Source: a virus. From it: 42,001 nt of DNA. Below are positions 34,301 through 42,001 of this stretch, piece by piece. How positions within the stretch are numbered: position 1 is the stretch's first letter; each line of letters opens with the position of its first letter. The notes beneath the pieces are model-generated. The model made no database searches, was not told where the DNA came from, and saw only the letters and a list, made by a program, of their open reading frames with translations. The stretch covers positions 1 through 42,001 of the IMG/VR virus record IMGVR_UViG_3300015263_000389. One strand, given 5' to 3'. The translations under genes were made by a program, and so were the position numbers.

Positions 34301-37300
34301 AACCACCCAAGCTACAAGCTGGTCAAGGGCAGGTTCACGATGGGTGTTGGGTATGAGCGCATGGCTGAATTGCTTGCGGAGGTTGGGCTTAACCCAAGCC
34401 TGCTGACAAAGCCGAAGCCGGGTCAGAACGTGCAGCTTGAGTTCGTTGGGGACGATGGCGTGACCAAGATCATGCACACCATCGCGACTCCGAAGACCAA
34501 TGAGCGTGTGCTGCGTAGGAAGACGAAGGCTGGCAAGGTTGTCGAGACGAAGATTCCGTTCGAGTCTGTGGTGGTTGGAAAAATGTTCGACTACTACGTC
34601 GAACGCATCCAGCAGATCTACAAGCGCATCCAGGATCATCAGGTAGCCAGGGCAAACATGAAGGCTCTGGTTGCAAGAAGGCTGTTCGCTGAGGCTTTCA
34701 GGCTTCCAATCATCGAAGGTCCGTTTAAGGGTGTTCTCCTTCAGGCCAAGAACCAGCAGAGGAATCCAAGACATCAGATGCTTGGGCGAGCCAAGGCTGT
34801 CATCGGGGCAGAGCAGGCTGCTGCTGGAAAGAAAGCTGAGGAGGAATACCTGCCTGAAATTGATACGAGCGGCTTCTACGAGTATCGACTCGTCAGCAAT
34901 AAGATCTGGACGAAGGCCAAGTTCGAGACCGACGAAAACGTCAAGTTCCAGGCGTCATTCATTCCGCTCGGAACTGTTTTGCTTCAGGTTGAAAGCGAAG
35001 GCGAGTTCCACAATCGTCAGACAGTCAGCACCAACGCAATGGAGGCTGAGGAGGTTGAGCTTGAGCGAAAGAAAGGCGAGACTGACGAGGAATATGAAGA
35101 GCGAGTTGAGATGGCAAAGCTCAAGTCTCGCTTTGATGTTAAGGCTGTAGAAGCTTTCTTGGCTGTAGAGAAACAGCCTAAGACAGGACGACACTTTGCA
35201 CGCATAGTCATTCGCGGTGGAACTAAAGCAAAGCCTGAATGGGAAACTATCTACCGCGTAGACCTTCAGAAGCTTCAGAATAGCGGACTTGCAAAACCAT
35301 TTACCAAAGAAGAAACCAAGAGTGGGAAGACTGATGGCTGGTATATCAACAGGCATGCAGTCAACAACTCTGCATGGTGGGAAGTCGCTAAGCCTGATAG
35401 GCGTGACTATCTGAGTCCTGAAGACTTTGCAAACTACTATCCACACAAGCTCGGGCTTCTTCCTGGAGATGTGCTTGCACAGGCTCGGTGGGTTTCGATG
35501 GTGTCTGAAGGAAGTGATGCAGAGAGAATCATCAATGAGCGCGTCAGTGGATTGAGCAGCACATCGGTAGGGACGTTCAATCAGAAGATCACTGAAGCTG
35601 CACCAGATACATTCTCTGCTACCCGTTTCAACATGGAAGATGTTGAGGGTGGAAACTTGATGGATTGGCTTGAGGAGAATCTAAGCAAGTCAGCCAAAGG
35701 TATAGAGATCCTCAAGCGTATTCACTCCATTGACCCTCTTGCTGAGTTGACACCTGAAGGTAGAGATCCTTGGCAAATCGTCAGGGATGAGATCCTTGTC
35801 ATAAACGGAATTCCTATTGGCAAGGATGCTACTAAGACTCAGGAACAGCTTGCTCTTGCTGACAAGATTGAGAAATCTCTGAATCGGGTTCATGAGTCTC
35901 GCGTGTCTGGTGGTGTTCAATTCCGTGGCGGTGGTCGCAGGACACGCATAAGCGATGTCAATCCAGACGTCATCAACAAGCCTGCTATAGGCAAGGCTGC
36001 AATTCGCGAGCTGATCAACACTGAGAACAACGGATTAAGCCCAAGAGCGAAGCGGCTTGCCAACCTGATGCTCGATGTGCTTCCTGATACGATCCTTGAA
36101 GATCTTACGTTTGTGATCACTCCTGGATACGAGATCGGCAACGACGCGACAGTCGAATACACCGGGTCATTTAGCCATGCTTGGAGAATCGCAAGGTTCG
36201 TCAGCACATCTGGAAGTGTTCACACAGCTGCTGAGGAACTCGCGCATGCTGCTGCCATGTTCCTTCCTGCTGAGCACAAGGGAGCCGTTGAGGAATATCG
36301 GCAAATTGAGATACGTCAGGCTCTTGAGAACCCAACCACTCCTGAGATCGTAAAGACTTTCCTGAAGGACATGGAGGCTAACGGTGGTGCGTTCACCAGT
36401 GAAGACTTCATGCACCGCAGGGGTAATCAATACCTGCTGCCTTACTACCACCTGATCAACACAGATGAGTTCTTTGCCCATAACATGGTTGCTGCCACTG
36501 ATCGTAAAGGCAGGACAAACCTGCAGAAGGCAGTTGATAAAGCAAAGAGCATCATCTCTGGGTTCCTGAAGGGAATCAAAAAGGCGATGCGCATGATGAA
36601 CGCGCAGCGCGATTCTTACTTCGACGAACTGATCGCCAAGTTCGAAGCCGGTGACTTTGAGGTTACAGCCAACGGTGGGTTCTTGCATGAGATCAATAAG
36701 GACGTAGACATGGGCGCTGTTGCCGTCGCGTGGACTGCTGGTCAGGTCAAGCGCCAAGCAGAGACTATCCCAGTTTCTACTGCGGGTGGTCCTGCTTTGG
36801 CGTTTACCAAGGCGCAGCGAGGGACTGTAATCGCGGCTGGAAATGTAGAACCATATACCATCCTTTCCGCCCTTACTGCCAAAAGAGAGGCACAAGGAAG
36901 AAAGCTCAGCGCAAAGGCAAAGCAGATCTGTCTGATCGACAACTTCCAAGAAGTGATCGAAACCGTCCGTAATGTGTTCAAGGTTCCGATTGGACAGTTC
37001 AAAGACACGATCACCAATCTTCCAGCTGTATGGCTGAAGGAACAAACAATCTTAGCTGCAAGCTCGTCCGTGAACTTCATACGCGAGCGAATGAACAAGG
37101 TTAAGAAAGCCAGGGATACATGGATGGCTAAGCTAACGTCTCCTAAGTTCATTCAGGACATGAGGAAGTTTGCTAAGCTGAAGATCGAGGTTCTTGGCCA
37201 AGAGGCAATCGCTGCAAGACTCGAAGAGCGCATTAAATCTCATCTTGCTTTGCTGCGTGCGCGTCTTGCAGATCCGAATCTTGATCCCAACAGCCCATTG

Positions 37301-40300
37301 GCAGCCAATGCAGCTCGCGAAATAGATCTTTATGAATCATATATGACCTACTCTATGGGCATCGCCCAGAAGGTAGAGCAGATGATCACAGCATTATCGC
37401 TGACTGAGCAGGGCAACGAGCTGCTGCAGAATCCTTGGGGAAATCTTGATCCTCGCGCAGTAACGAAAGCATATAAAGACACTGCTCCTCCTCCAGAACA
37501 GCTTCAGGTTGGCAATGCAATCATAGAGGCAGCTGCATACTTCATAGCAACTGAACCAGCTATAAGGCAGTTGATGGCAGCTGCTGTGTATCAGGCTGAC
37601 CCTGAAGTAGCAAACTTGACTGATCAGTTGACGATGGACATGACCAACATGATGGACGAGTTGGTCAAAGCTCCAGCTGGGTTACGTGCAGTCGGCAAGG
37701 GCGACGACTTGGTTAACAAGTTCATGCGTCTGATCAGAGCCACGCAGAAGTCGACTGCTGCCGAGACGAAGGCAAAGACTGTTATGCGAGCGCAGCAGAT
37801 TAAGCTTCGTAAAGTGATCAACAGGGCTCAGATGCTTGATGAAGCATACGAGTTCTACCAGGAGCTGATGGCAGATCCTGATTGGATCGCATACGAAGGT
37901 GAGATTGCCGATCTTGCTGGTGCTCTTCACATTCCAGAGAACTGGAAACATGTCGGTAGCGATCCTGTGTCAGGCATTGTGAAGATGCCGCTTCCGATGA
38001 CTGCTCCGAAGGTAACGACCAGTGGAACTGAGAACGCATACCATGTTGTAAAACTGCACGACAACTTGGCCAGATGGGAGGCTGAGCGCGTAAAGGTTCA
38101 GGAGTCCATTGATCAGATGACTCAGTGGCTAGTAAACAATGGCAACGATGAAACTCTTGATGCCAAGTATTTCAAGTCGATGATTAAGTATGGGCAGATG
38201 CTGCTCGACTCATCCTTGGTAAACGACATCCAGGGCAATCACCAGGGTGGGTTCAACTTCATCAACGCGATCTTCAATAAGTGGACCGCAATGTGGGAAG
38301 GTATTGCTCGTTCGGCTCCAGTGCGTGCAATTCAGAATTCGCGTATTGCTGTCAGAGCGTGGAGCGATTCGATGTTGCTCATGAACAAGTGGTATCAGAA
38401 GTGGGGTGATCGGATTGCAACACTTCTGCATAAAGCCACAGACTCTCACAGCGACATCGTTGATATCAGTGACAGAAACAAGTCTGTCTACGACTGGTTC
38501 AATGAGGTAGGCAGAGAATTGTTCCACCTTGCCAACGAGGGATACGATCCGAAAGCAGGAGATACTCTTCCTGATGCTCAGATAGAGATCACGCAGGACG
38601 ATATCAACTGCCTAAAGGAAATGGTTACTGCAGCAGACGAGGCATACGAGATTGATGTCACGCGAGGGCGAGAAGTAATTCCTTCAAGGACCGTAACTGA
38701 CGAGTTCATTCCTGGAATGCCGTATCAACGTCGTGCTATGAAGCTTGTTCAATACATGCTTCCACGCACGTTCAACAAAGCTGCAATGGACTTTACTAAG
38801 AAGTGGCTCATTGAGCATGCTGGTTACGACGCTGATCGTAATAACTACAGTTTCAGGGATATGGCTGGAGCTACTGAGCTTCTCGATCAGCACTGGTATC
38901 TGTTGAAGGCGTTCCTCAGCGACAGAGACCTTGGTTTCACTGACAAGAAGAGCCCACTGGAAGTAGGTGCATACCCGGCATTGCTTGAAAAGATCAGAAA
39001 TGAAGAGATAACCAACGTAGAAGACTTCCTGGCTGCGCTCGATACGTTCAGCATCACTGAAGAAAACTTCGATGCACGACAGCAGTTCTGGAAGGACTTC
39101 TTCCATCTGCAGAAGGGAATCTACAATAAGGCTGTTACTGACAAATCGTCAGAGACGGATTCACAGCGTAAAGGGGTTTACATTCCATTCGAGCAGGAGA
39201 ACTCATTCACGCGTGGTCGCGGTCAAAGGATCGCGCCGTATGCATGGTATAATCACGGATTCCACAGCACGGCACAGACAATGTCGTTCATGCTGAATGG
39301 ATCTTCCCACTATCTGAACTGGGTAAGCAGATCAGTAGAGGACTCTATCCTTGTATTGAAGGACATGCAGGACGATTACCAGAAACGCATTGATGCGTTG
39401 GAAGGAAAGAGAGAGCCGAGTAAGGAGACAAGGAAGCGTAGGCTGATTGAGGAAACCAAAGCGAATCGTCAGGCGATGCGCCTGAACGAGGAGCGAATTA
39501 AGCTTGAGGATATCGACAGCACTATCAAAGCGCTAAGAGACTTCAGAACTGAACTTCAGAAGGTATTCGCCTCTGAAGGTAAGCTGCTTGAAGAAGAGAC
39601 GCTGCAGTGGAACAGGTTCTTTGGCCTGTATATGGGTGGTGCTATCTCAAGCTTCCGCACTGGCATTCAGAACATGCTGCAGTCAGCAATCGGTTACTCG
39701 TCTTGGAGGTTGCAGCGTCTGCGTGGTGGAATCTTCAGTGTGTGGCCACAGCATGCGTTTAGGCTGACCTGGGATCTTGCACAGATGGCACCATACTCAG
39801 CTATCCGTGCAATCTACGATGCTGCTCCATTCATTGGGAAGGTGCATTACATCAAAGCTCTCAAGGAAATGGGCATGCTGTTCAGCGTGTCGAACTATCA
39901 GAAGTATGGTCTGGCTAACATCCCTCGTCAGGTAACGCTCACGTTGAATGAGTTGTTCTCTGACATGGTTCAAGACCTTGCTGATGGAGCGTGGAAGCGA
40001 GGAAGGATCTACAGAGAACTCGCAGAGCGCGGACTTAACAACCCGTTCAACACACGCTACCACCTTGAGTCGGTTGCGGAGTCGTTCACAAGCCTTGGAA
40101 GGATTACATACAAGGAGACTGACAAGCCTGTTGCTGCAGAAGGTCCTGTTGATTGGGTGTGGAAACAGATGTGGAACGTGCTCAAGACTACCGGCAAGGG
40201 TATGCTTGGAGCTGTTGATATCGGCATGGCGCTTACGATAAGGCCATTCCTTCCTCGCGCTGGTGACATGATGGCTAATCAGGTTGCAGCTGAGACAGTG

Positions 40301-41788
40301 TTCTCAGCTATGCACGCAGTAGAAAGCAGCCTTCGGCACAACTACCTGAGAGCTAAGGATCGTGGTGCTGATCCTCGCATCGTTGGAACAATTCTTCCAA
40401 CTGATGTGCTGCCGCGTTGGTTCAGGCTTCCGCGCAACAATCTGTCGGCGCTGTCTGATCTGAAAAACTGGTTCCAAGGTGCTGCTGTTGATCTCAAGGG
40501 CGCAATCAATGACTTCTATGATCGCCTTGATGCTGCCGGTGATGATCCGAAAGCTCTTGGTGAGGTTCGGTTCCTTGATCATGAGCAGATCTGGACTCTT
40601 GCGCAGCAGCATCTTGAGGATGTTAACGTGGCAACGCCTGCCAACCGTCCAGCCATCGCAAAGCGGAACACGATCAACCGTATTCTGTTCGCACTCAAAG
40701 GATGGAGATGGAACATGTTCAGCAAGATCATGGACATGATGGGTGGTGCCATGATGAAGCATGAGAGCGTGGCGCTAAGAGCATGGGAGAAGTTTGGAAA
40801 TATGTATTACATCCTATCCGCAGCAGCCATCGGTGGTCTCGCTGGGTATTGGTTGTTGGAGACGCTGACAAGGGCGATCTACCTTGCGCTATTCGGAGAG
40901 ATCCGAAGCGTCAGAAAGCTTGAGGATGTGTCTGCTAAGCCAACCGAAGTTGCTGTCGGAATGGCATCCATCGTTCCGTTCCTCGATACCGCTGTGAACC
41001 TCACGTTCAACACGCAGCCTTCCAAGGCAAGATTCAGTCCTGGAAGTCTGGTCGACAGCATGATGCTTCAGGTCATGAACTACGTTGCTGGTGCATACAA
41101 CAGCAAGGATCTGACTTACGGTGTCGACCGCGCTGTCGTGACGTTACAGCCGACAATCGGCAAGCTTGTGATGAACAGGATGCCGGGTGCTACCGGCAAG
41201 ATCGAGAACTGGAATGCCAGCAGGCTCCTGATCAGGCATGGCGAAGATTCGTGGCTCAGGGAGTCAAGGTTCGGTGGTCAGATGTCTGGAATGTTCGTGA
41301 CTCCATACACGCCAATCGCTGACCGCATGGTGAACGCAGCCATGCAGAACGATATCGGAAGGGTCCAGGAAGAATACATGGACGGCGTGACTCAGATGGT
41401 GATGAACGAGAACATCCCATACGAGGAAGCCCAGCGTCGTATGCGTCAGATGTTCACCAGTCGCAATCCATACGACCGCGCATACAAGCGCAGGCTGACA
41501 TCTATGGAAAGGGCTCAGGTCCTCAACAAGATGGACATGGACGACAGGGACAGAGTCCAAGCTGTTGAGCGCAAGTTTGAAGCAGCAGCCAACGCCATCG
41601 GCGCGAACGTGAACTTCGAAAAGCAGGAGCGTCTGTTCAAGGCTGGAAAGACAGCAGTATCGCGGTTGCAGGCCATTCGAAAGCAGAGACGTGCAATGCT
41701 CATGAGCAACTCTGCAGCTCGCAGGGCGAGCATAAACATCATGGATCGCAGTCGTGGACTGTTGACTCGTGGACGAGTCTTACTATGA
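28304..41788 (+). CDS. Giant 4494-aa virion/ejection protein, polyvalent type
   Basis: One uninterrupted frame with GGAGG 7 nt before ATG. Layout: residues 1-140 polar helical; about 165-250 Gly/Ala-rich, membrane-like (AARAGLGVAGASMVGLGAGAG); 280-331 ends LEGLEEGADEIYQKITGYL then Gly-rich, a common beginning of giant phage proteins; 340-760 linkers with Pro/Ala; 916-1166 long coiled coil; 1170-2560 unrecognised; 2590-2740 zincin-like segment with EELAH; 2800-4150 helical regions; 4166-4203 a hydrophobic segment (YYILSAAAIGGLAGYWLLET); basic end LLTRGRVLL. Known giant phage proteins (N4 virion RNA polymerase, polyvalent and internal core proteins) enter the host with DNA; I find no RNA polymerase motif. 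It is a virion component by location and size; specific activities are unproven. Confidence 0.85.
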   Translation: MPESYDPFSDLQDPNVAVSEPPLPPAPGRPAAPQEQQFDRKQFVVDVLEDIERSPEYQAYKRNRKEAALKEELRQQRQRTADFGESVLGNLLHLKSGDLQLAKIGAIFSGWANRKLGMPEAAAVADRKADEYRQEQKEIRSAIDGLNMGAVARTAGQFGESFIVSSPTLVVPGTAATAAARAGLGVAGASMVGLGAGAGVGGGISGISVYDDARDQYIAQGFSEEEASEMAKYPGWVSGIGTAAITALFGRTGVERSAFLKLPKDKVIGVLRQVFNQAGLEGLEEGADEIYQKITGYLTYHPDMPVEQAISEVGAAFGLGMAMGGGVEILGQIVNMSPPEIKALNEREFPRPQERPKTRKEAEGSPILPASTPKQGQTKPTVKSVQSNEEAARQLWGAMKPEERLKVIGPQGAAAPLPLEAINWEDLTEEEQLKVYDQFNLSVEPVGGRIPATAPAMPTAEDLAENERLTKAMRMSLIGSPEHEAAWAAKEQLKAKYGGHDLTKIGTEVPVAEAAAPAEPTAPGDQAWATRLSPSDSLAVRSAEPIDPTTITSVTKDTNDAGQTVYAIIYDNGKYIGYDDNPAWELHPLFGKKITPAAPAAPAEPGALANHADQVTVPQGIPASENTAYRSLETNPQITVEEFAGMDNEQRANHARSIGLNATGLSYAVGHNATVTENDILLLKTAYDQARARGQQLADESSKRTLTDAELNELSQLGQVENAMAEAIGAATDTGSAGFTLRKLPNYRPNFRGLINEPKRQSNQPEVKAAKNRAVTEVTAQTSDIPTTLATNLPDDQEQLAREQVFKGLKPAEFSPAQAKIYKGRDRANYDKRVLELRALAFIAPTLARGETLVFPDTATLGKIKKNHPGIYRLLQDEISRLTTPPRADTPSQEAAASTPTQDLPKNEDQSNPLSLKEMSKSAVEHFISTLNLLKQAAESKVRSAKHVKKQKSVLAKQGKTLKEFKKVQALHAEALQEVSRIEKRVAGLRSQLAEAAAVAPTAENARSILTTLVSRTQNKLRLARINSQRLQEQHDSLIAQAQAALDAVPVGPASPTTLAKIADLRARAETLGKKKMAQVKTVESLQAEIKEYQRQIEDIKRMPKDAPIDREAIRSQIKDLEARRQRVSEKIPGRAEAMDTLRKRLVDLELQYRKAFLEEVDERSGGKVSEFMQKREAAGAEYRGTSWAIANIRAALATYGYQFDVQPYVRKFVEREVTDPVTGQKAVIKEYTRRIGGTVGAVIAQRLRAGDVEVAEQFEANDFLTIRPVPNFFVREGEEINWPEAAKSFLTLIEKPTEAQKKSAEGVTSSDSFVAWFKENIVPAVMGIQERLSKAEAALTELQNSVSDFGLTKQSTWSYDAKSNEFKWGIDSFLAPDPNYVVWMSEINSRSPLGSDPSSTVVIPPGAGQSLPLEPDFEGEQVKIPHVHPGDRPQTKEGMFNPGKGDVTWQIAYYTQDDDGRMGDTIVVLQRSHHRVFHIVTIKDGVVVEDVRAPQDKTTGRTNYKTAVQAAQSKLQGKIQSAFWTAERGFQIPTVYSLSPLTDGTVPSNVSGQGSVLWTPAVELDSIEDALYRAAAAGELRPGMSKDAISKAVTKAVAGISPWHYSAYKKSFQAQRYWRSQAENIIRNATQDAIMATQIASSGRKPNTEVLARAFGIANPTFTPKKMPKLELAQAEYIRRALSVPRGTTDFQETVEVESTFEVKYPRTTQTRENGSRVVSIELDHPTAPAVLGTPYFRRTTPLVAKQEDSIIITKDGRAYGWFVFTEATTAAEKTNIFATIDGNPSATAYTETVTKRAPRMKMDPADRVEHAEDYLQSRVVQRLEQPTNNPTTQQLAAEAAATVDKLRETKTGRDILQNFLEDARDVRLGRSRFVNNMLRLFNTASFSEQYAVQVDDSTVERYVDVSIPNVMEKTRVLVEANTTNEEAYAAAVSQLVDQMSMAVSPQMLRIFGVSGATYSEMSYEPNLDGYVRLKKGMEAPENRVRIKELNDIADLGKNHPSYKLVKGRFTMGVGYERMAELLAEVGLNPSLLTKPKPGQNVQLEFVGDDGVTKIMHTIATPKTNERVLRRKTKAGKVVETKIPFESVVVGKMFDYYVERIQQIYKRIQDHQVARANMKALVARRLFAEAFRLPIIEGPFKGVLLQAKNQQRNPRHQMLGRAKAVIGAEQAAAGKKAEEEYLPEIDTSGFYEYRLVSNKIWTKAKFETDENVKFQASFIPLGTVLLQVESEGEFHNRQTVSTNAMEAEEVELERKKGETDEEYEERVEMAKLKSRFDVKAVEAFLAVEKQPKTGRHFARIVIRGGTKAKPEWETIYRVDLQKLQNSGLAKPFTKEETKSGKTDGWYINRHAVNNSAWWEVAKPDRRDYLSPEDFANYYPHKLGLLPGDVLAQARWVSMVSEGSDAERIINERVSGLSSTSVGTFNQKITEAAPDTFSATRFNMEDVEGGNLMDWLEENLSKSAKGIEILKRIHSIDPLAELTPEGRDPWQIVRDEILVINGIPIGKDATKTQEQLALADKIEKSLNRVHESRVSGGVQFRGGGRRTRISDVNPDVINKPAIGKAAIRELINTENNGLSPRAKRLANLMLDVLPDTILEDLTFVITPGYEIGNDATVEYTGSFSHAWRIARFVSTSGSVHTAAEELAHAAAMFLPAEHKGAVEEYRQIEIRQALENPTTPEIVKTFLKDMEANGGAFTSEDFMHRRGNQYLLPYYHLINTDEFFAHNMVAATDRKGRTNLQKAVDKAKSIISGFLKGIKKAMRMMNAQRDSYFDELIAKFEAGDFEVTANGGFLHEINKDVDMGAVAVAWTAGQVKRQAETIPVSTAGGPALAFTKAQRGTVIAAGNVEPYTILSALTAKREAQGRKLSAKAKQICLIDNFQEVIETVRNVFKVPIGQFKDTITNLPAVWLKEQTILAASSSVNFIRERMNKVKKARDTWMAKLTSPKFIQDMRKFAKLKIEVLGQEAIAARLEERIKSHLALLRARLADPNLDPNSPLAANAAREIDLYESYMTYSMGIAQKVEQMITALSLTEQGNELLQNPWGNLDPRAVTKAYKDTAPPPEQLQVGNAIIEAAAYFIATEPAIRQLMAAAVYQADPEVANLTDQLTMDMTNMMDELVKAPAGLRAVGKGDDLVNKFMRLIRATQKSTAAETKAKTVMRAQQIKLRKVINRAQMLDEAYEFYQELMADPDWIAYEGEIADLAGALHIPENWKHVGSDPVSGIVKMPLPMTAPKVTTSGTENAYHVVKLHDNLARWEAERVKVQESIDQMTQWLVNNGNDETLDAKYFKSMIKYGQMLLDSSLVNDIQGNHQGGFNFINAIFNKWTAMWEGIARSAPVRAIQNSRIAVRAWSDSMLLMNKWYQKWGDRIATLLHKATDSHSDIVDISDRNKSVYDWFNEVGRELFHLANEGYDPKAGDTLPDAQIEITQDDINCLKEMVTAADEAYEIDVTRGREVIPSRTVTDEFIPGMPYQRRAMKLVQYMLPRTFNKAAMDFTKKWLIEHAGYDADRNNYSFRDMAGATELLDQHWYLLKAFLSDRDLGFTDKKSPLEVGAYPALLEKIRNEEITNVEDFLAALDTFSITEENFDARQQFWKDFFHLQKGIYNKAVTDKSSETDSQRKGVYIPFEQENSFTRGRGQRIAPYAWYNHGFHSTAQTMSFMLNGSSHYLNWVSRSVEDSILVLKDMQDDYQKRIDALEGKREPSKETRKRRLIEETKANRQAMRLNEERIKLEDIDSTIKALRDFRTELQKVFASEGKLLEEETLQWNRFFGLYMGGAISSFRTGIQNMLQSAIGYSSWRLQRLRGGIFSVWPQHAFRLTWDLAQMAPYSAIRAIYDAAPFIGKVHYIKALKEMGMLFSVSNYQKYGLANIPRQVTLTLNELFSDMVQDLADGAWKRGRIYRELAERGLNNPFNTRYHLESVAESFTSLGRITYKETDKPVAAEGPVDWVWKQMWNVLKTTGKGMLGAVDIGMALTIRPFLPRAGDMMANQVAAETVFSAMHAVESSLRHNYLRAKDRGADPRIVGTILPTDVLPRWFRLPRNNLSALSDLKNWFQGAAVDLKGAINDFYDRLDAAGDDPKALGEVRFLDHEQIWTLAQQHLEDVNVATPANRPAIAKRNTINRILFALKGWRWNMFSKIMDMMGGAMMKHESVALRAWEKFGNMYYILSAAAIGGLAGYWLLETLTRAIYLALFGEIRSVRKLEDVSAKPTEVAVGMASIVPFLDTAVNLTFNTQPSKARFSPGSLVDSMMLQVMNYVAGAYNSKDLTYGVDRAVVTLQPTIGKLVMNRMPGATGKIENWNASRLLIRHGEDSWLRESRFGGQMSGMFVTPYTPIADRMVNAAMQNDIGRVQEEYMDGVTQMVMNENIPYEEAQRRMRQMFTSRNPYDRAYKRRLTSMERAQVLNKMDMDDRDRVQAVERKFEAAANAIGANVNFEKQERLFKAGKTAVSRLQAIRKQRRAMLMSNSAARRASINIMDRSRGLLTRGRVLL

Positions 41789-41795
41789 TGCGCAC

Positions 41796-42001
41796 ATGAC
41801 CTACGCTGTAGCTATTGGCGCTGCTGGTTACCCTCACTTCGTTGAGTTGAACATCTGCCTTGTCAGGGACGTCCTTGGCAAGGACACACCTGTCGTTGTG
41901 TGTGACGACTACTCACAGGATAGCCCACAGATTGAGCGAGTAGCAGCGAAGCGAGATTGTTTCTACATGCGCAATGACGTTCCCCTTGGCCACTTTCAAG
42001 G
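41796..42001 (+). CDS. GT-A-like glycosyltransferase, 3' end outside window (partial)
   Basis: The frame begins ATG at 41796, 8 nt after the giant protein's stop, and is open to the window edge (68 codons). MTYAVAIGAAGYPHFVELNI, then LVRDVLGKDTPVVVCDDYSQ, and a terminal NDVPLGHFQ follow the nucleotide-binding fold of family-2-like glycosyltransferases: an opening strand, a helix, a strand ending in an acidic turn (CDDYS), and a later N-x-x-LGH near the sugar-binding part. It would move a nucleotide-activated sugar onto a glycan, protein or base. A partner to the HldE-like gene at 4910-5407 is possible. Only the N-terminus is visible, so the family is tentative. Confidence 0.65.
   Translation, partial: MTYAVAIGAAGYPHFVELNICLVRDVLGKDTPVVVCDDYSQDSPQIERVAAKRDCFYMRNDVPLGHFQ

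Noticed and set aside
36167-37045. Leftward 292-codon frame inside the giant gene
   Set aside because: Antisense to a continuous 4494-codon frame; no ribosome site or motif.
28304-41788. N4-type virion RNA polymerase identity for the giant protein
   Set aside because: I looked for the T7-like motif pattern (TxxGR, Rx3Kx6-7YG, HDSD-like C motif) and found no convincing set. Size alone is not enough.
1-42001. tRNA genes, CRISPR arrays, IS elements
   Set aside because: No cloverleaf-like sequence, regular direct repeats or transposase motifs were noticed; gaps between genes are too short to hold most of these.

Overview
The window is part of the genome of a tailed bacteriophage (Caudoviricetes), most likely short-tailed (podovirus-like). 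It is gene-dense on both strands with many 1-8 nt overlaps. I see no rRNA, tRNA, insertion sequence or CRISPR array. Recognisable anchors are a large terminase, a ~786-aa portal, a scaffold-like protein, a major capsid candidate followed by a strong terminator, a tail-collar protein, a nozzle/hub-like beta-propeller candidate, two helical internal virion protein candidates and a 4494-aa giant protein. No tape measure, tail sheath or tail tube was seen. No replication genes and no recognisable endolysin lie here, so this is the virion half of a larger genome. The host cannot be read from the sequence. One lipoprotein has a TNYYTNYVTN stretch of a kind common in Verrucomicrobiota secreted proteins, which is only a weak hint.

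Layout. Positions 1-2374 hold a leftward run of small genes, including an excisionase/MerR-type helix-turn-helix protein and an exported fibronectin-III-like protein. Positions 2513-4308 carry a coiled-coil fibre protein and a 406-aa virion-like protein, read rightward. Positions 4377-5407 are leftward again: two small genes and an HldE/RfaE-type sugar nucleotidyltransferase. Positions 5471-12747 are rightward: unknown proteins, a small beta structural protein, a protein with three degenerate repeats, three tandem paralogs, a membrane-anchored coiled-coil protein, two lipoproteins and a terminal beta-sandwich protein. The convergent junction at 12748-12876 is unusually structured and ends in a rho-independent terminator. 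The terminase large subunit (12831-14351) reads leftward, opposite to the portal.

From 14394 to 28304 the head and neck genes read rightward: two overlapping small genes, portal, scaffold, capsid, terminator, head-completion candidates, collar fibre, nozzle, very small genes including a 14-codon lysine-rich ORF, and two internal virion protein candidates. Positions 28304-41788 are one open reading frame of 4494 codons, about a third of the window. It is followed by the start of a GT-A-like glycosyltransferase cut off by the window end.

Working model: terminase and portal package DNA into a shell built by the scaffold and capsid proteins; the adaptor, nozzle and collar genes build the short tail; the internal and giant proteins are candidates for ejection into the cell envelope; and the 2.5-4.3 kb and 7.3-12.7 kb blocks supply fibres and envelope-facing proteins. 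Two sugar-related genes suggest glycan synthesis or modification.
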